Shown here piece by piece: positions 1 to 7,775 of a stretch of DNA of 20,441 bases (the first letter of the stretch is position 1; each line of letters begins with the position of its first letter). Location of the stretch: NCBI GenBank assembly GCA_025361105.1, contig JANYAW010000133.1, forward strand, positions 1 to 20,441, given 5' to 3'. The stretch is from Rhodocyclaceae bacterium. Lineage in GTDB: Bacteria; Pseudomonadota; Gammaproteobacteria; Burkholderiales; Rhodocyclaceae. The notes beneath the pieces were generated by a model, which saw only the letters and a program-made list of their open reading frames with translations, searched no databases and had not been told where the DNA came from. A program made the position numbers and the translations under genes.

Positions 1-392
1 CGGACGCGCAAGGTTTCCTTGGGCCCGTTCATGGTCAGCTTTTCCATGCAGTTGATGAAAATCAGACCGTCGCCACGTTTGGCGCTCATGGTTGCGCCGA
101 CGTGACGGGCGGTCGCATCGGCCAACGCGCCGAGGTTGAATTTGACCATCGACTTGTCGGTGTTGGCGACATTGAATTTGAATTCACGCAATTTGTCTTT
201 GACAAATTTGGTATCAAAGCGATTGTCCGACACCACCGGCACCATCGCATCCGAGATATGACCAATGCCGCCACACCGCGCGGCAGCCAGTGCCAGTTCG
301 GCCGTGGAAATGTCCACTCCCATGCCGCCGACCATGATTGGCACCAGTTCCTTGCCGCCAAGTTTCAAACGGAAATCATCAACGCGCTTCAT
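1..392 (-). CDS. Nitronate monooxygenase-like flavoprotein, N-terminal part (cut by window edge)
   Basis: The first 130 residues of a TIM-barrel FMN protein of the nitronate monooxygenase / 2-nitropropane dioxygenase family, which oxidises alkyl nitronates. The C-terminal part lies beyond base 1. The visible protein begins MKRVDDFRLKLGGKELVP and continues with IMVGGMGVDIST, then the Gly-rich GGIGHISDAM segment typical of the first barrel strands in this family. Further on come FNVANTDKS and KRGDGLIFINCMEK. The ATG at 392-390 is preceded by GGAG in TGGAGTTTGAAG at good spacing, and no better upstream start is seen. The FMN-phosphate and catalytic His regions are outside the window, so substrate cannot be judged. 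The family assignment is from recalled similarity, and other NPD-like proteins such as enoyl reductases are possible. Confidence 0.8.
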   Translation of the reverse strand, partial: MKRVDDFRLKLGGKELVPIMVGGMGVDISTAELALAAARCGGIGHISDAMVPVVSDNRFDTKFVKDKLREFKFNVANTDKSMVKFNLGALADATARHVGATMSAKRGDGLIFINCMEKLTMNGPKETLRV

Positions 393-680
393 CTTCAAAC
401 TCCATTGGGTGATGCTCGGTGCTGCTCAGTGTGGTCGTGGTGCGGTCGTGTTTCGAACGCTATTATCGTCCGCCAAGGTTTCAAACGCGTGATGAGACCA
501 TCAATAATTTTCGGTGGGCAATCAAGTAAGTACGGCGCACGGTTACGCGAATGGTCACGTACATGGTCACGCATTTAGCGCGTTTTCTGGTATCGTAGGT
601 AATTGAGTTTGCACCACTTGTCCTCGACTGGCTGACCTGACATGGTGCGTGAAAAAGACAAACTTTTGGCACAATAAAAA
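393..680. other. Intergenic region with a short 12-bp-period repeat
   Basis: This gap separates the divergent nitronate monooxygenase-like gene (-) and the AsmA-like gene (+), so it should hold both promoters. I find no convincing conserved small protein. Short open frames on both strands have no recognisable domain. The only clear structure is the 12-bp-period direct repeat at 541-576, listed separately. The final AT-rich stretch before the ATG at 681 (cacaataaaaa) has no obvious Shine-Dalgarno sequence. Confidence 0.5.
541..576. repeat. Three 12-bp tandem units, candidate operator
   Basis: Three imperfect units of 12 bp stand in tandem: GGTTACGCGAAT, GGTCACGTACAT and GGTCACGCATTT. The last two share ATGGTCACG at 551-559 and 563-571. 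The spacing is slightly over one helical turn and the array is in a divergent intergenic region, so a multimeric regulator site is possible. No regulator gene is adjacent. The pattern is visible, but the role is inference. Confidence 0.4.
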
Positions 681-3638
681 ATGACTATTTATTCCAAGAC
701 CGCAAAAGGCATGCGCGAGGCATCCGGTAAGACCAAAAATCTTTCAGGCGAGCTGCGCACCTTACTCAAATTAGTCAATGGCAAAGCGACTCTTGAAGAG
801 TTGCGCGCGCAACTCGACGATGCCGATCAAGATGCGTTGGAGCCGTGCATTGTTAGTCTGGTCGAGGAAGACTACATACACGTGGTAGAGCACGTAGAGT
901 TGGCAACAAGCGCGCCGCCACCTGCGGCAAAACCAACACCGAAAGCACCTGTCGCAAAGCCTGCGCCAGCAGCCGATGAAGAAGAGGGCGGCGATCTCGA
1001 TTTTTTTGCCGCACCCGCAGCTACATCTGCGGCCGCGCCGCCGCCAGCGCCCAAACCCGCTGCACCGAGTAACCAGGAAGCGCAGGCGATTGCGGCCAAA
1101 CGTGCTGCTGCTGATGCCGAAGAAAAGGCTCGTGCGGCCGCACAAGAAAAATTGCAACAGGCCGAACAAGCCAAACTGGCGGAGCAACGTGCAGCGGCAG
1201 AAGCCAAGCTTCGACGTGAAGCCGAAGAAAATGCCAAGCGCGAAGCGCAAGACAAACTCAATCGAGCGGCAGAAGAAAAGGCCAAGCTGGCGGCAGCTGA
1301 ACGTCAGCGTGCCGATGCTGTTGCCGCTGCTGCCGCAGCGCAAAAACGCGAGGCAGAAGATGCCGCAAAACGTGCCGCGCAAGAGAAAATCGAGCAAGCC
1401 GAGAAGGCTGAGCGTGAGTTGCAAGCGCGCAAACGTGCTGAGACAGATGCTGCCTCGGCCGCTGCATCTGCTGCGGCATCAGCCGTCGCTGCGGCTGCGG
1501 CTGCGCGGCTAGCGGCAGAAGAAAAAGTTCGTCGTGATGCGGCTGAAATCGTGCGTCGTGAAGCCGAAGAATCGGCCAAACGCGAAGCTGCAGAACGCTT
1601 GCGCTTGGAAGCCGGCGCGAAGGCCAAACAGGTTTACGAAGAGAAAATGCGTCGCCTTGCTGAAGAGAAAATCAAACGTGAAGCCGAGGAACAAGCGCAA
1701 CGCGAAGAGGTCGAGCGATTGCGCGTGGAGACTGAACGCTTACGCGCTGAAGTTGAACGCCAACGCATAGAAAACGCGGCACGTGCCGCACTCGAAGCCG
1801 AGGAAAAAGCCAAGCTGGATGCAGAAGAAAAAATTCGCCGCGAGGCTGCCGAGCGTTTGCAAGCCGAGGTAGCAGAAGCGCAGCGCATTGCCGTAGCGGC
1901 GAAAGCTGAACTAGAAGCGCAGGAGAAAATCCGCAGGGATGCCGAAGAGAAAGTGCAGCGTGAAGCCGCCGAGCGCATCCGCATCGAAGCCGAAGCTAAA
2001 GCCAAGATTGCAGCCGAAGTCCAAGCACGTCGCGATGCCGAGGAAAATGCGAAACGCGATGCCGAAGCAAAACTAAAACGTGAGGCCGAAGAAAAACTTA
2101 GAGCTGAGGCTGACGCACGGGCCAAGCACGAAGCCGACGAACACGCACGACAGGTCGAAGCAGAACGATTACGCGCTGAAGCGGAAGCCAATGCGCTTCG
2201 CTCGGAAGAAGAAAAGCAGCGTCTTGCAGAGGAGGAGCATGCCCGTGTGCTAGCGCAAGGCCAAGCCCAACGCGAGGCCGAGGAACGTGCCAAGCGTGAT
2301 GCAGAGGAAGCCAAATGGCACGCCGAAGAGCAGGAACGGCGCGAAGCCGAAATGCAGCTTGAAAAGGAACATATTTATCGTGAACAGGCGGAAGTGGTTG
2401 ATCGTGCACCGGTGGTTCATTCGCGCTCCGGTCGTCGGGCTAACTGGGGTAAGCGAATTGTCTTTGCCTTGATTTTTATCGTCGTTGGCGGCGTTGGCTT
2501 GATGCATGTCATGCCGTTCAATGGCCAGAAAGCGATTTTTGAAAAACTCGCCAGCGATCAGTTCGGTCAGCCGGTGACGATCAAGTCTTTGCACGCGGCG
2601 CTGGTTCCCCAGCCGCACTGGAGCGCCGATGGAATCAGCGTTGGCGAAGGCGGGCAGATACGAATTGAGTCGCTCAAAGCGGGAACCAGTATTGGCGGCT
2701 TGTTTGCTAAAGACGGCGCGATCAGTTCGATTGAACTCGACACGGTGACGATTACTGATAAAGGCTTGGGTCTGCTGCTATTTGGGAAGCCCGGTACGCG
2801 GTCATTGGCATTCCCAAAAGCTATGGCCAAAAATGTAAAGTTCAATTCCAGTCAGTTGCAAATACCGATTGTTGAAGTGAACCTTGAAATGGCGGCTGAC
2901 GGTTCGTGGAAAAAAATTGTGGCGCAATCGGCGGACAAACGATTTCTCACCGAATTTGAGACTGGTGATGAAGGTACGCAATTCAAGCTTGATGCAGCCG
3001 GTTTTGCGCCACCGCTGGGACTGACATCGGAGGCTGTTGGCAAAGCGCCCGATGCAAGCCTGAGCGATTTTCGTGCGGTTGGTAAATTGACCAATTCAAT
3101 ACTGGCGATATCGTCGTTTTCCGGGGGAGTTCTTGAAGGCGTAGTTGAGGGCAAAGCCAACATAACGTGGGCCGATGAATTGCGCGTGAGCGGCGAACTT
3201 GAAGCCAAGCGAATTGGTGCGGCGATGCTGATGCCGACCCTGTTTGAAAATGGAATTTTGAGTTCCAAGAGCGCTTTCACCATGAACGGGGCGGACGGCG
3301 CTTCGCTGGAAAAATCTGTTCGTCTCGACGGCAATTTTTTGATTGAGCATGGCGAATTGCGTCGCCTCGATTTGGGCAAGATTTTGCAAGGCGGTGGCAG
3401 CAGCGGCAAGACTGCGTTTGCGACTTTGACTGGTCGTTATTTCTATACCGAGGGTAAGACCTTGGCGCGCGACATTAAGCTTGGCGCTGCCATCTTGACG
3501 GCCACTGGCAACGCTGAACTGTCAGCAGAGAAAAAATTGAGCGGCAAATTTGCGGTCGAACTTAAATCGGCACAAGTTACTGTGCGCGGAAATCTGAACG
3601 TCTCCGGGACTTTGTCAGAGCCGCAATTTAGTCGCTGA
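681..3638 (+). CDS. Coiled-coil, single-pass membrane protein with AsmA-like C-terminal region
   Basis: A 985-aa protein in four parts. Residues 1-75 are a small helical, winged-helix-like domain (LSGELRTLLKLVNGKATLEELRAQL and following), a type I recall at the N-terminus of betaproteobacterial hypothetical proteins. Residues ~76-130 are a Pro/Ala linker. Residues ~131-570 are an almost uninterrupted Ala/Glu/Lys/Arg heptad-like region (repeated AEEKAKREAE-type units) predicted to be a long TolA-like coiled coil. Residues ~590-611 are one hydrophobic segment (IVFALIFIVVGGVGLMHVM). The rest is beta-rich and resembles AsmA family proteins (VTIKSLHAALVPQP, LSGKFAVELKSAQVTVRG). AsmA proteins sit in the inner membrane and are linked to envelope lipid traffic. 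The predicted topology is coiled coil in the cytoplasm and AsmA part in the periplasm. The stop overlaps the convergent recQ by 11 bp. Exact role unknown. Confidence 0.85.
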   Translation: MTIYSKTAKGMREASGKTKNLSGELRTLLKLVNGKATLEELRAQLDDADQDALEPCIVSLVEEDYIHVVEHVELATSAPPPAAKPTPKAPVAKPAPAADEEEGGDLDFFAAPAATSAAAPPPAPKPAAPSNQEAQAIAAKRAAADAEEKARAAAQEKLQQAEQAKLAEQRAAAEAKLRREAEENAKREAQDKLNRAAEEKAKLAAAERQRADAVAAAAAAQKREAEDAAKRAAQEKIEQAEKAERELQARKRAETDAASAAASAAASAVAAAAAARLAAEEKVRRDAAEIVRREAEESAKREAAERLRLEAGAKAKQVYEEKMRRLAEEKIKREAEEQAQREEVERLRVETERLRAEVERQRIENAARAALEAEEKAKLDAEEKIRREAAERLQAEVAEAQRIAVAAKAELEAQEKIRRDAEEKVQREAAERIRIEAEAKAKIAAEVQARRDAEENAKRDAEAKLKREAEEKLRAEADARAKHEADEHARQVEAERLRAEAEANALRSEEEKQRLAEEEHARVLAQGQAQREAEERAKRDAEEAKWHAEEQERREAEMQLEKEHIYREQAEVVDRAPVVHSRSGRRANWGKRIVFALIFIVVGGVGLMHVMPFNGQKAIFEKLASDQFGQPVTIKSLHAALVPQPHWSADGISVGEGGQIRIESLKAGTSIGGLFAKDGAISSIELDTVTITDKGLGLLLFGKPGTRSLAFPKAMAKNVKFNSSQLQIPIVEVNLEMAADGSWKKIVAQSADKRFLTEFETGDEGTQFKLDAAGFAPPLGLTSEAVGKAPDASLSDFRAVGKLTNSILAISSFSGGVLEGVVEGKANITWADELRVSGELEAKRIGAAMLMPTLFENGILSSKSAFTMNGADGASLEKSVRLDGNFLIEHGELRRLDLGKILQGGGSSGKTAFATLTGRYFYTEGKTLARDIKLGAAILTATGNAELSAEKKLSGKFAVELKSAQVTVRGNLNVSGTLSEPQFSR

Positions 3639-5550
3639 ACAATGCTACCTTGGCCACCTTGGTATCGTCTTGCGCCGCAATAATTTCAAGAATGGCATCG
3701 CCATAGCGCTCAGCTTTGGCTTGGCCGATGCCCGGCACGTTCAATAGTTCGCCGGTGTTTTGCGGTAGTCGCGCCGCAAGCTCATGCAAGGTTTTGTCGT
3801 GCAGAATCACAAACGCAGGCACCCCTTGTTCGCGCGCCCGCGCGCTGCGCCATTGCCGTAGTGCATCGACCATTGCGAGCGCTTGTGGTGACTCAAGTTG
3901 TAACTCGGCGGCGGCGAATGCACGGCGTGTCGCCAGCACCAACTGACCTGGTTTGTCACGGCGCGACTTACCATTGAGCTTTTGCGCCGGACGACGCATT
4001 GATAAAGTTGCTTCGCCTTTGAGCACTGGCCGCGCCGCATCGGTCAACCGCAGACCGCCAAAATTCGCCGCATCGGCATGCAAATAACCTCCCGCCAATA
4101 ATTGACGAAATACGCCGCGCCACGCGGTTTCGTCCATGTCAATACCTATACCGAATGTGGACAAATGTTCGTGCGCGTTTTGTTCGATTTTGTTGGTGCG
4201 TTTGCCACGCAACAAGTCGATGAGATGGCCAGCGCCAAAGCGTTGCCCCGAACGAAAAACCGCCGACAAGGCTTTTTGCGCAGCGACGGTGCCATCCCAC
4301 AATTCTGGTGGTTCAAGGCAGGTATCGCAGTTGCCGCAAGGCGTGCCGTCTTCGCTGAAATATTTGAGCAGCAGCGTGCGGCGACAATTGGGTGTTTCGC
4401 ACCACGCCAACAGCGCGTCCAGTTTGCCGCGCTCAACGCGCTTTTGTTCTTCGCCGGAAATCGATTCGTCAATGCGTTGCCGATGTATGACCACGTCATT
4501 TAAGCCATAGGTCATCCATGCCTCGGCCGGATCGCCATCACGGCCAGCACGACCGGTTTCCTGGTAATACGCTTCGAGACTTTTTGGCAAATCGAGGTGG
4601 GCAACAAAGCGCACATCCGGTTTGTCTATGCCCATCCCAAAAGCGATGGTGGCGACCATCACAATCGCGTCTTCACGCAGGAAACGCTGTTGATGCGTTT
4701 GCCGGGTTTGCGCGTCCAAACCGGCGTGGTAGGGCAGGGCTGGTATACCTTGCAGGTCAAGCCAAATGGCGGTTTCATCAACTTTTTTGCGTGACAGGCA
4801 ATACACGATTCCCGCCTCGCCACGATGATTTTGCAAAAAATCCAGAAGCTGTTTGCGCGGATTGTCGCGCTCGACGACGGTGTAGCAAATGTTGGGGCGA
4901 TCAAAGCTTGAAATGAAAATGCGGGCGGCATCCAGACCCAAGCGGGTAATGATTTCGCGGCGCGTCAGTTCATCCGCCGTCGCCGTGAGCGCGATACGCG
5001 GCACTTGCGGAAAGCGCTGGTGCAGCATCGAAAGCTGAATGTACTCCGGCCGAAAATCATGACCCCATTGCGACACGCAATGCGCTTCGTCGATTGCAAA
5101 CAGCGCGATGCGATTTGCCTCACCAAGCTCGTCGAGTAAATCCAAAAACCGATCCGTCATTAGTCGCTCAGGTGCGACATAGATCAAATCCAGCTCGCCA
5201 TTCACCAAGCGCCGCTCGGTTTCGCTGGCGGTTTTCCAGTCAAGCGAAGAATTCAAAAACGCCGCACGTACGCCGACTTGCACCATGGCATCGACTTGGT
5301 CCTGCATTAGCGCAATGAGCGGAGAAATCACCACGCCCACACCTTGTCTTAGCAGTGCCGGAATTTGATAGCACAGCGATTTTCCACCACCGGTTGGCAT
5401 CAGCACCAGTGCGTCGCCACCCGCGATGATGTGATCAATGATCGCGGCTTGTGGACCGCGAAACGATGGATATCCAAAGACTTTGCCAAGAATGGAGAGA
5501 GGGGTGGGAGCCGACATTTCAGATGCGTGAATAAGCGACAAGGTTGCCAT
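3628..5550 (-). CDS. recQ: ATP-dependent DNA helicase RecQ
   Basis: A 640-aa superfamily 2 3'-5' DNA helicase acting in recombination and repair. Visible landmarks are the Walker A motif PTGGGKS (K57), DEAH at 154-157 followed by CVSQWGHDFRPEY, the motif III region ALTATA, and motif VI YYQETGRAGRDGDP. The RecQ zinc-binding set is C389, C405, C408 and C411 (NCRR...PCGNCDTC), followed by the RQC winged helix (GAGHLIDLLRGKRT...) and a C-terminal HRDC domain (~555-630, VPAFVILHDKTLHELA). All domains are present and the length is near that of E. coli RecQ. The oddity is residues 536-543, QLVLATRR, which are exactly one copy of the 24-bp dispersed repeat placed in the RQC-HRDC linker. The start at 5550 lacks a good Shine-Dalgarno; the ATG at 5516 (MSAPTPLS) is an alternative. 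It overlaps the AsmA-like gene 3' end and diverges from the ligase gene. Confidence 0.96.
   Translation of the reverse strand: MATLSLIHASEMSAPTPLSILGKVFGYPSFRGPQAAIIDHIIAGGDALVLMPTGGGKSLCYQIPALLRQGVGVVISPLIALMQDQVDAMVQVGVRAAFLNSSLDWKTASETERRLVNGELDLIYVAPERLMTDRFLDLLDELGEANRIALFAIDEAHCVSQWGHDFRPEYIQLSMLHQRFPQVPRIALTATADELTRREIITRLGLDAARIFISSFDRPNICYTVVERDNPRKQLLDFLQNHRGEAGIVYCLSRKKVDETAIWLDLQGIPALPYHAGLDAQTRQTHQQRFLREDAIVMVATIAFGMGIDKPDVRFVAHLDLPKSLEAYYQETGRAGRDGDPAEAWMTYGLNDVVIHRQRIDESISGEEQKRVERGKLDALLAWCETPNCRRTLLLKYFSEDGTPCGNCDTCLEPPELWDGTVAAQKALSAVFRSGQRFGAGHLIDLLRGKRTNKIEQNAHEHLSTFGIGIDMDETAWRGVFRQLLAGGYLHADAANFGGLRLTDAARPVLKGEATLSMRRPAQKLNGKSRRDKPGQLVLATRRAFAAAELQLESPQALAMVDALRQWRSARAREQGVPAFVILHDKTLHELAARLPQNTGELLNVPGIGQAKAERYGDAILEIIAAQDDTKVAKVALFSD
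3922..3945 (-). repeat. 24-bp dispersed repeat, copy 1 (inside recQ, in frame)
   Basis: Read on the minus strand, this is a full copy of the repeat starting CAGTTGGTGCTGG, with CG at the variable positions, and ending ACACGCCGT. It is identical over all 24 bases to the copy at 7743-7766. It begins exactly at a codon boundary and supplies codons 536-543 of RecQ (QLVLATRR), between the RQC winged helix and HRDC. It is the only copy inside a confident gene. Confidence 0.9.
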
Positions 5551-5596
5551 TATGCAGCGCTAGAATCGCCGCCATTGAAGGAATAAGGGGAGCCAA

Positions 5597-6445
5597 ATGC
5601 CGCGCCTAAGATTACTGCTGATGTTGTTGGGTGCACTACTATCTATGCAGGTCTTGGCAGCAGCAAGCAATGCGCCACCAGCGATTGTGTTGGCCGAGGT
5701 TTACCGTCAAGGCATAGACGTGACGCAGTATTTGGTCAGCGAAAAATACGATGGCGTGCGAGGGATTTGGGATGGCCACACTTTGCGCCATCGCAGCGGC
5801 AATTTAATCAGTGCGCCCGCTTGGTTTGTGGCGAGCTTGCCGCCCACGCCTTTGGATGGCGAATTGTGGCTGGCGCGTGGAAAGTTCACCGATCTTTCCA
5901 AAATCATCCGTCGCACCGAGCCAATCGATGACGAATGGCGACAGGTGCGCTACATGATTTTTGAATTGCCCAATGCACCAGGAACGTTCAGCGAGCGTGC
6001 CAATCACATCAAAGCGCTAGTGAGCGAACTCAATGTTTCATGGTTGCGTGCCGTCGATCAATTTCCTGTCGCTGATACGGCCGCCCTGATGAATCTGTTC
6101 AAACGCTACGTTAAGGACGGTGCCGAAGGGCTGATGTTGCATCGCGCCGATGCGCTCTATGTGACCGGGCGTTCGGATGTTTTGCTTAAACTAAAACCTT
6201 TGCCGGATGCCGAAGCGAGGGTGATTGCTTATGTGGCGGGCAAGGGGCGATTTGTAGGGCGCATAGGCGCGCTGGAAGTTGAAATGAGCGATGGCAAACG
6301 CTTTCGGATTGGCAGCGGTTTAAGTGATGCCGATCGCTCGAATCCGCCGCCGATAGGGAGCTTGGTGACATATCGTTACCAGGAATTAACAGCCAATGGG
6401 ATACCGCGATTTCCGCGTTACTGGCGCGTACGTGAGGAGTTTTGA
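5597..6445 (+). CDS. ligE: Exported ATP-dependent DNA ligase, Lig E type
   Basis: A 282-aa minimal ATP-dependent DNA ligase. The N-terminus (MPRLRLLLMLLGALLSMQVLAAA) is a signal peptide with a likely cut after the Ala cluster, pointing to periplasmic location. Nucleotidyltransferase motifs are present: motif I EKYDGVR with the adenylated lysine at K50, motif III LDGELWL, motif IV EGLMLH, and motif V LLKLKPLPDAEA. A short OB-fold domain closes the protein (GRFVGRIGALEVEM...FPRYWRVREEF). Small size, no DNA-binding extra domain and a leader match the Lig E class, which seals nicks with ATP and has been tied to DNA uptake or extracellular DNA. AGGGGAG lies just before the ATG. It diverges from recQ across 46 bp, so the promoters probably overlap. 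Its stop is 18 bp from the convergent lipoprotein gene. Confidence 0.9.
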   Translation: MPRLRLLLMLLGALLSMQVLAAASNAPPAIVLAEVYRQGIDVTQYLVSEKYDGVRGIWDGHTLRHRSGNLISAPAWFVASLPPTPLDGELWLARGKFTDLSKIIRRTEPIDDEWRQVRYMIFELPNAPGTFSERANHIKALVSELNVSWLRAVDQFPVADTAALMNLFKRYVKDGAEGLMLHRADALYVTGRSDVLLKLKPLPDAEARVIAYVAGKGRFVGRIGALEVEMSDGKRFRIGSGLSDADRSNPPPIGSLVTYRYQELTANGIPRFPRYWRVREEF

Positions 6446-6463
6446 TTCCCCGCTGAATGCCGC

Positions 6464-7636
6464 CTACTGAACCAAAACCTCATGCGGCGAACGTCCAAGT
6501 TTTCGGCTTAAGATTTTGACGACCTGATCGTCGGTTCGCATTGATACCAAAGTGGCGAGCTCTTTGTCGGCCAGCTTTTGTTGCCCATTGCGCCAATAGG
6601 CAATCGCCAGATAGCGGTGAATTTCTTCAAATCCGGTAGTCAGTGATTCAGCGCGCTCAAGCGCGTCAATGGCTTTGGAATAGCGATTTTGTTGCAAATG
6701 ATCCAGCCCGATACCGAGCCAAAAATACGGATCTTCGTCATCGTGCTTGCGTAGCTTTTCAGCGACTGCACTAGCTTCCGCTGCACGCCCCTGCGCCACC
6801 AGTAATTTGTGCAAAGTACGCAATGGGGCATCCGAGCGCTCGTTCAAGGCCATCGCGTGATGCAATAAATCTTCGGCAGCGCCGGTCATCCCTCGTCGAT
6901 TGTAGAGTTGAGCGAGATTGCTATAGGCGCCAGCAAATGTTGGATCCGCAGTAATCGCCGCTTTGAAGTAAGCATAGGCTTTGTGGTCGTCTTTACTGGC
7001 CAAAAATTCGGACGCACGATTGTTGTAAAAGCGCGCCACAATCTGATCGTCGGAGAGATCTGTGCCGTGCTGGCGTGAGCCAATTTGCGGCTCGAAATCG
7101 ATGATGACACCACCCGTGCCAAAACTACGCCCGTTAATCAACAGCGGCGAAGTATTGTGTACAAACACGTTGACATGTCCGCTGATGAAATCAACACCAC
7201 CGCGCCGATCAACCGCCACCGGCACGCGCACTTCTTGCATTGTCGCGTCAATGCCCAGAGCTTTTGACGCAGCATAGGTGAGCAGGGTCAGTGACAGGCA
7301 ATCGCCTTGTTTCTTTTGCCAAGTTTCGGCAGCGCTGGTCGAGTGACCGGCCGTGTAGGTTATGCGAATCCCTTTTTGGCTGAACAGCATGGAACCGAGA
7401 TCTTCAAGGCGGCGGTCAGTGGTGAAAATACTGTGATTCTTTGCCGTGAGCATCGCCATCAATTCGGGATCGAGCGCAAACAACATTTCCTTGGTTTCGA
7501 TCACATCGCTAGCCTTGTAATCGAAATTTTGATCGTGCCACAACACGTTAGCAGCCAGTGGTGCTAAAGGTGGCGTGGTCGTGCATGCGAAATTAACTAG
7601 CGCAGCGGCGAGGATGAAAATTGTTTTTAGCTTCAA
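6464..7636 (-). CDS. Lipoprotein with transglutaminase-like domain and TPR repeats
   Basis: A 390-aa predicted envelope protein. The start is taken as the TTG at 7636-7634, because GGGGAG lies 7 bases upstream and translation then begins MKLKTIFILAAALVNFAC, a lipoprotein-like leader with Cys at 18. A TTG farther upstream (7687) would bury the leader. The lipobox (VNFAC) is off consensus. Residues ~85-185 resemble a transglutaminase-like Cys-His-Asp fold: QGDCLSLTLL (C113), SGHVNVFV (H154) and VIIDFEP (D180). Residues ~215-375 are several TPR units (AGAYSNLAQLYNRRG, PYFWLGIGLDHLQQNRYSKAIDALERA, IHRYLAIAYWRNGQQKLAD). The protein is probably a protein-binding scaffold with a peptidase- or transamidase-like fold in the periplasm; the substrate is unknown. 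It is the last gene of a minus-strand series with the hydrolase and transporter, 139 bp after the hydrolase. Confidence 0.8.
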   Translation of the reverse strand: MKLKTIFILAAALVNFACTTTPPLAPLAANVLWHDQNFDYKASDVIETKEMLFALDPELMAMLTAKNHSIFTTDRRLEDLGSMLFSQKGIRITYTAGHSTSAAETWQKKQGDCLSLTLLTYAASKALGIDATMQEVRVPVAVDRRGGVDFISGHVNVFVHNTSPLLINGRSFGTGGVIIDFEPQIGSRQHGTDLSDDQIVARFYNNRASEFLASKDDHKAYAYFKAAITADPTFAGAYSNLAQLYNRRGMTGAAEDLLHHAMALNERSDAPLRTLHKLLVAQGRAAEASAVAEKLRKHDDEDPYFWLGIGLDHLQQNRYSKAIDALERAESLTTGFEEIHRYLAIAYWRNGQQKLADKELATLVSMRTDDQVVKILSRKLGRSPHEVLVQ

Positions 7637-7643
7637 AGGGTTT

Positions 7644-7649
7644 CTCCCC
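7644..7649 (-). promoter_or_regulatory. Ribosome binding site GGGGAG that decides a TTG start
   Basis: On the minus strand GGGGAG is followed by 7 bases (AAACCCT) and then TTG at 7636. It gives the lipoprotein a sensible leader start. No ATG or GTG in this frame would include the signal sequence. Confidence 0.7.
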
Positions 7650-7742
7650 AACGAGGTCGTTGCGAACTTGTTGCAATCTCGCGACAAGTATCCTCTTGCT
7701 AGTTGCTGGGGTCAAACTGGCTTGCGCGTTTGCCGCGTTTGC

Positions 7743-7766
7743 CAGTTGGTGCTGGCGACACGCCGT
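7743..7766 (+). repeat. 24-bp dispersed repeat, copy 2
   Basis: A full copy with CG at the variable positions, identical to the copy inside recQ. It lies between the lipoprotein and hydrolase genes, 9 bp beyond the hydrolase stop codon, and is antisense to both flanking genes. The surrounding plus-strand open frame (7575-7853) contains LVLATRR but has no other sign of being a gene. Confidence 0.9.
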
Positions 7767-7775
7767 CATCACTGT

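Noticed and set aside
102..578. 158-aa plus-strand open frame at the left edge
   Set aside because: Most of it is antisense to the nitronate monooxygenase-like gene, whose minus-strand protein is clearly conserved in type.
771..2409. Several long open frames antisense to or in other frames of the coiled-coil gene (e.g. 1634-2314 -, 771-1424 -)
   Set aside because: They arise from the biased Ala/Glu codons of the coiled coil, giving Ser/Ala/Arg-rich or Phe/Cys/Arg-rich translations with no domains. The sense frame is continuous with clear domains.
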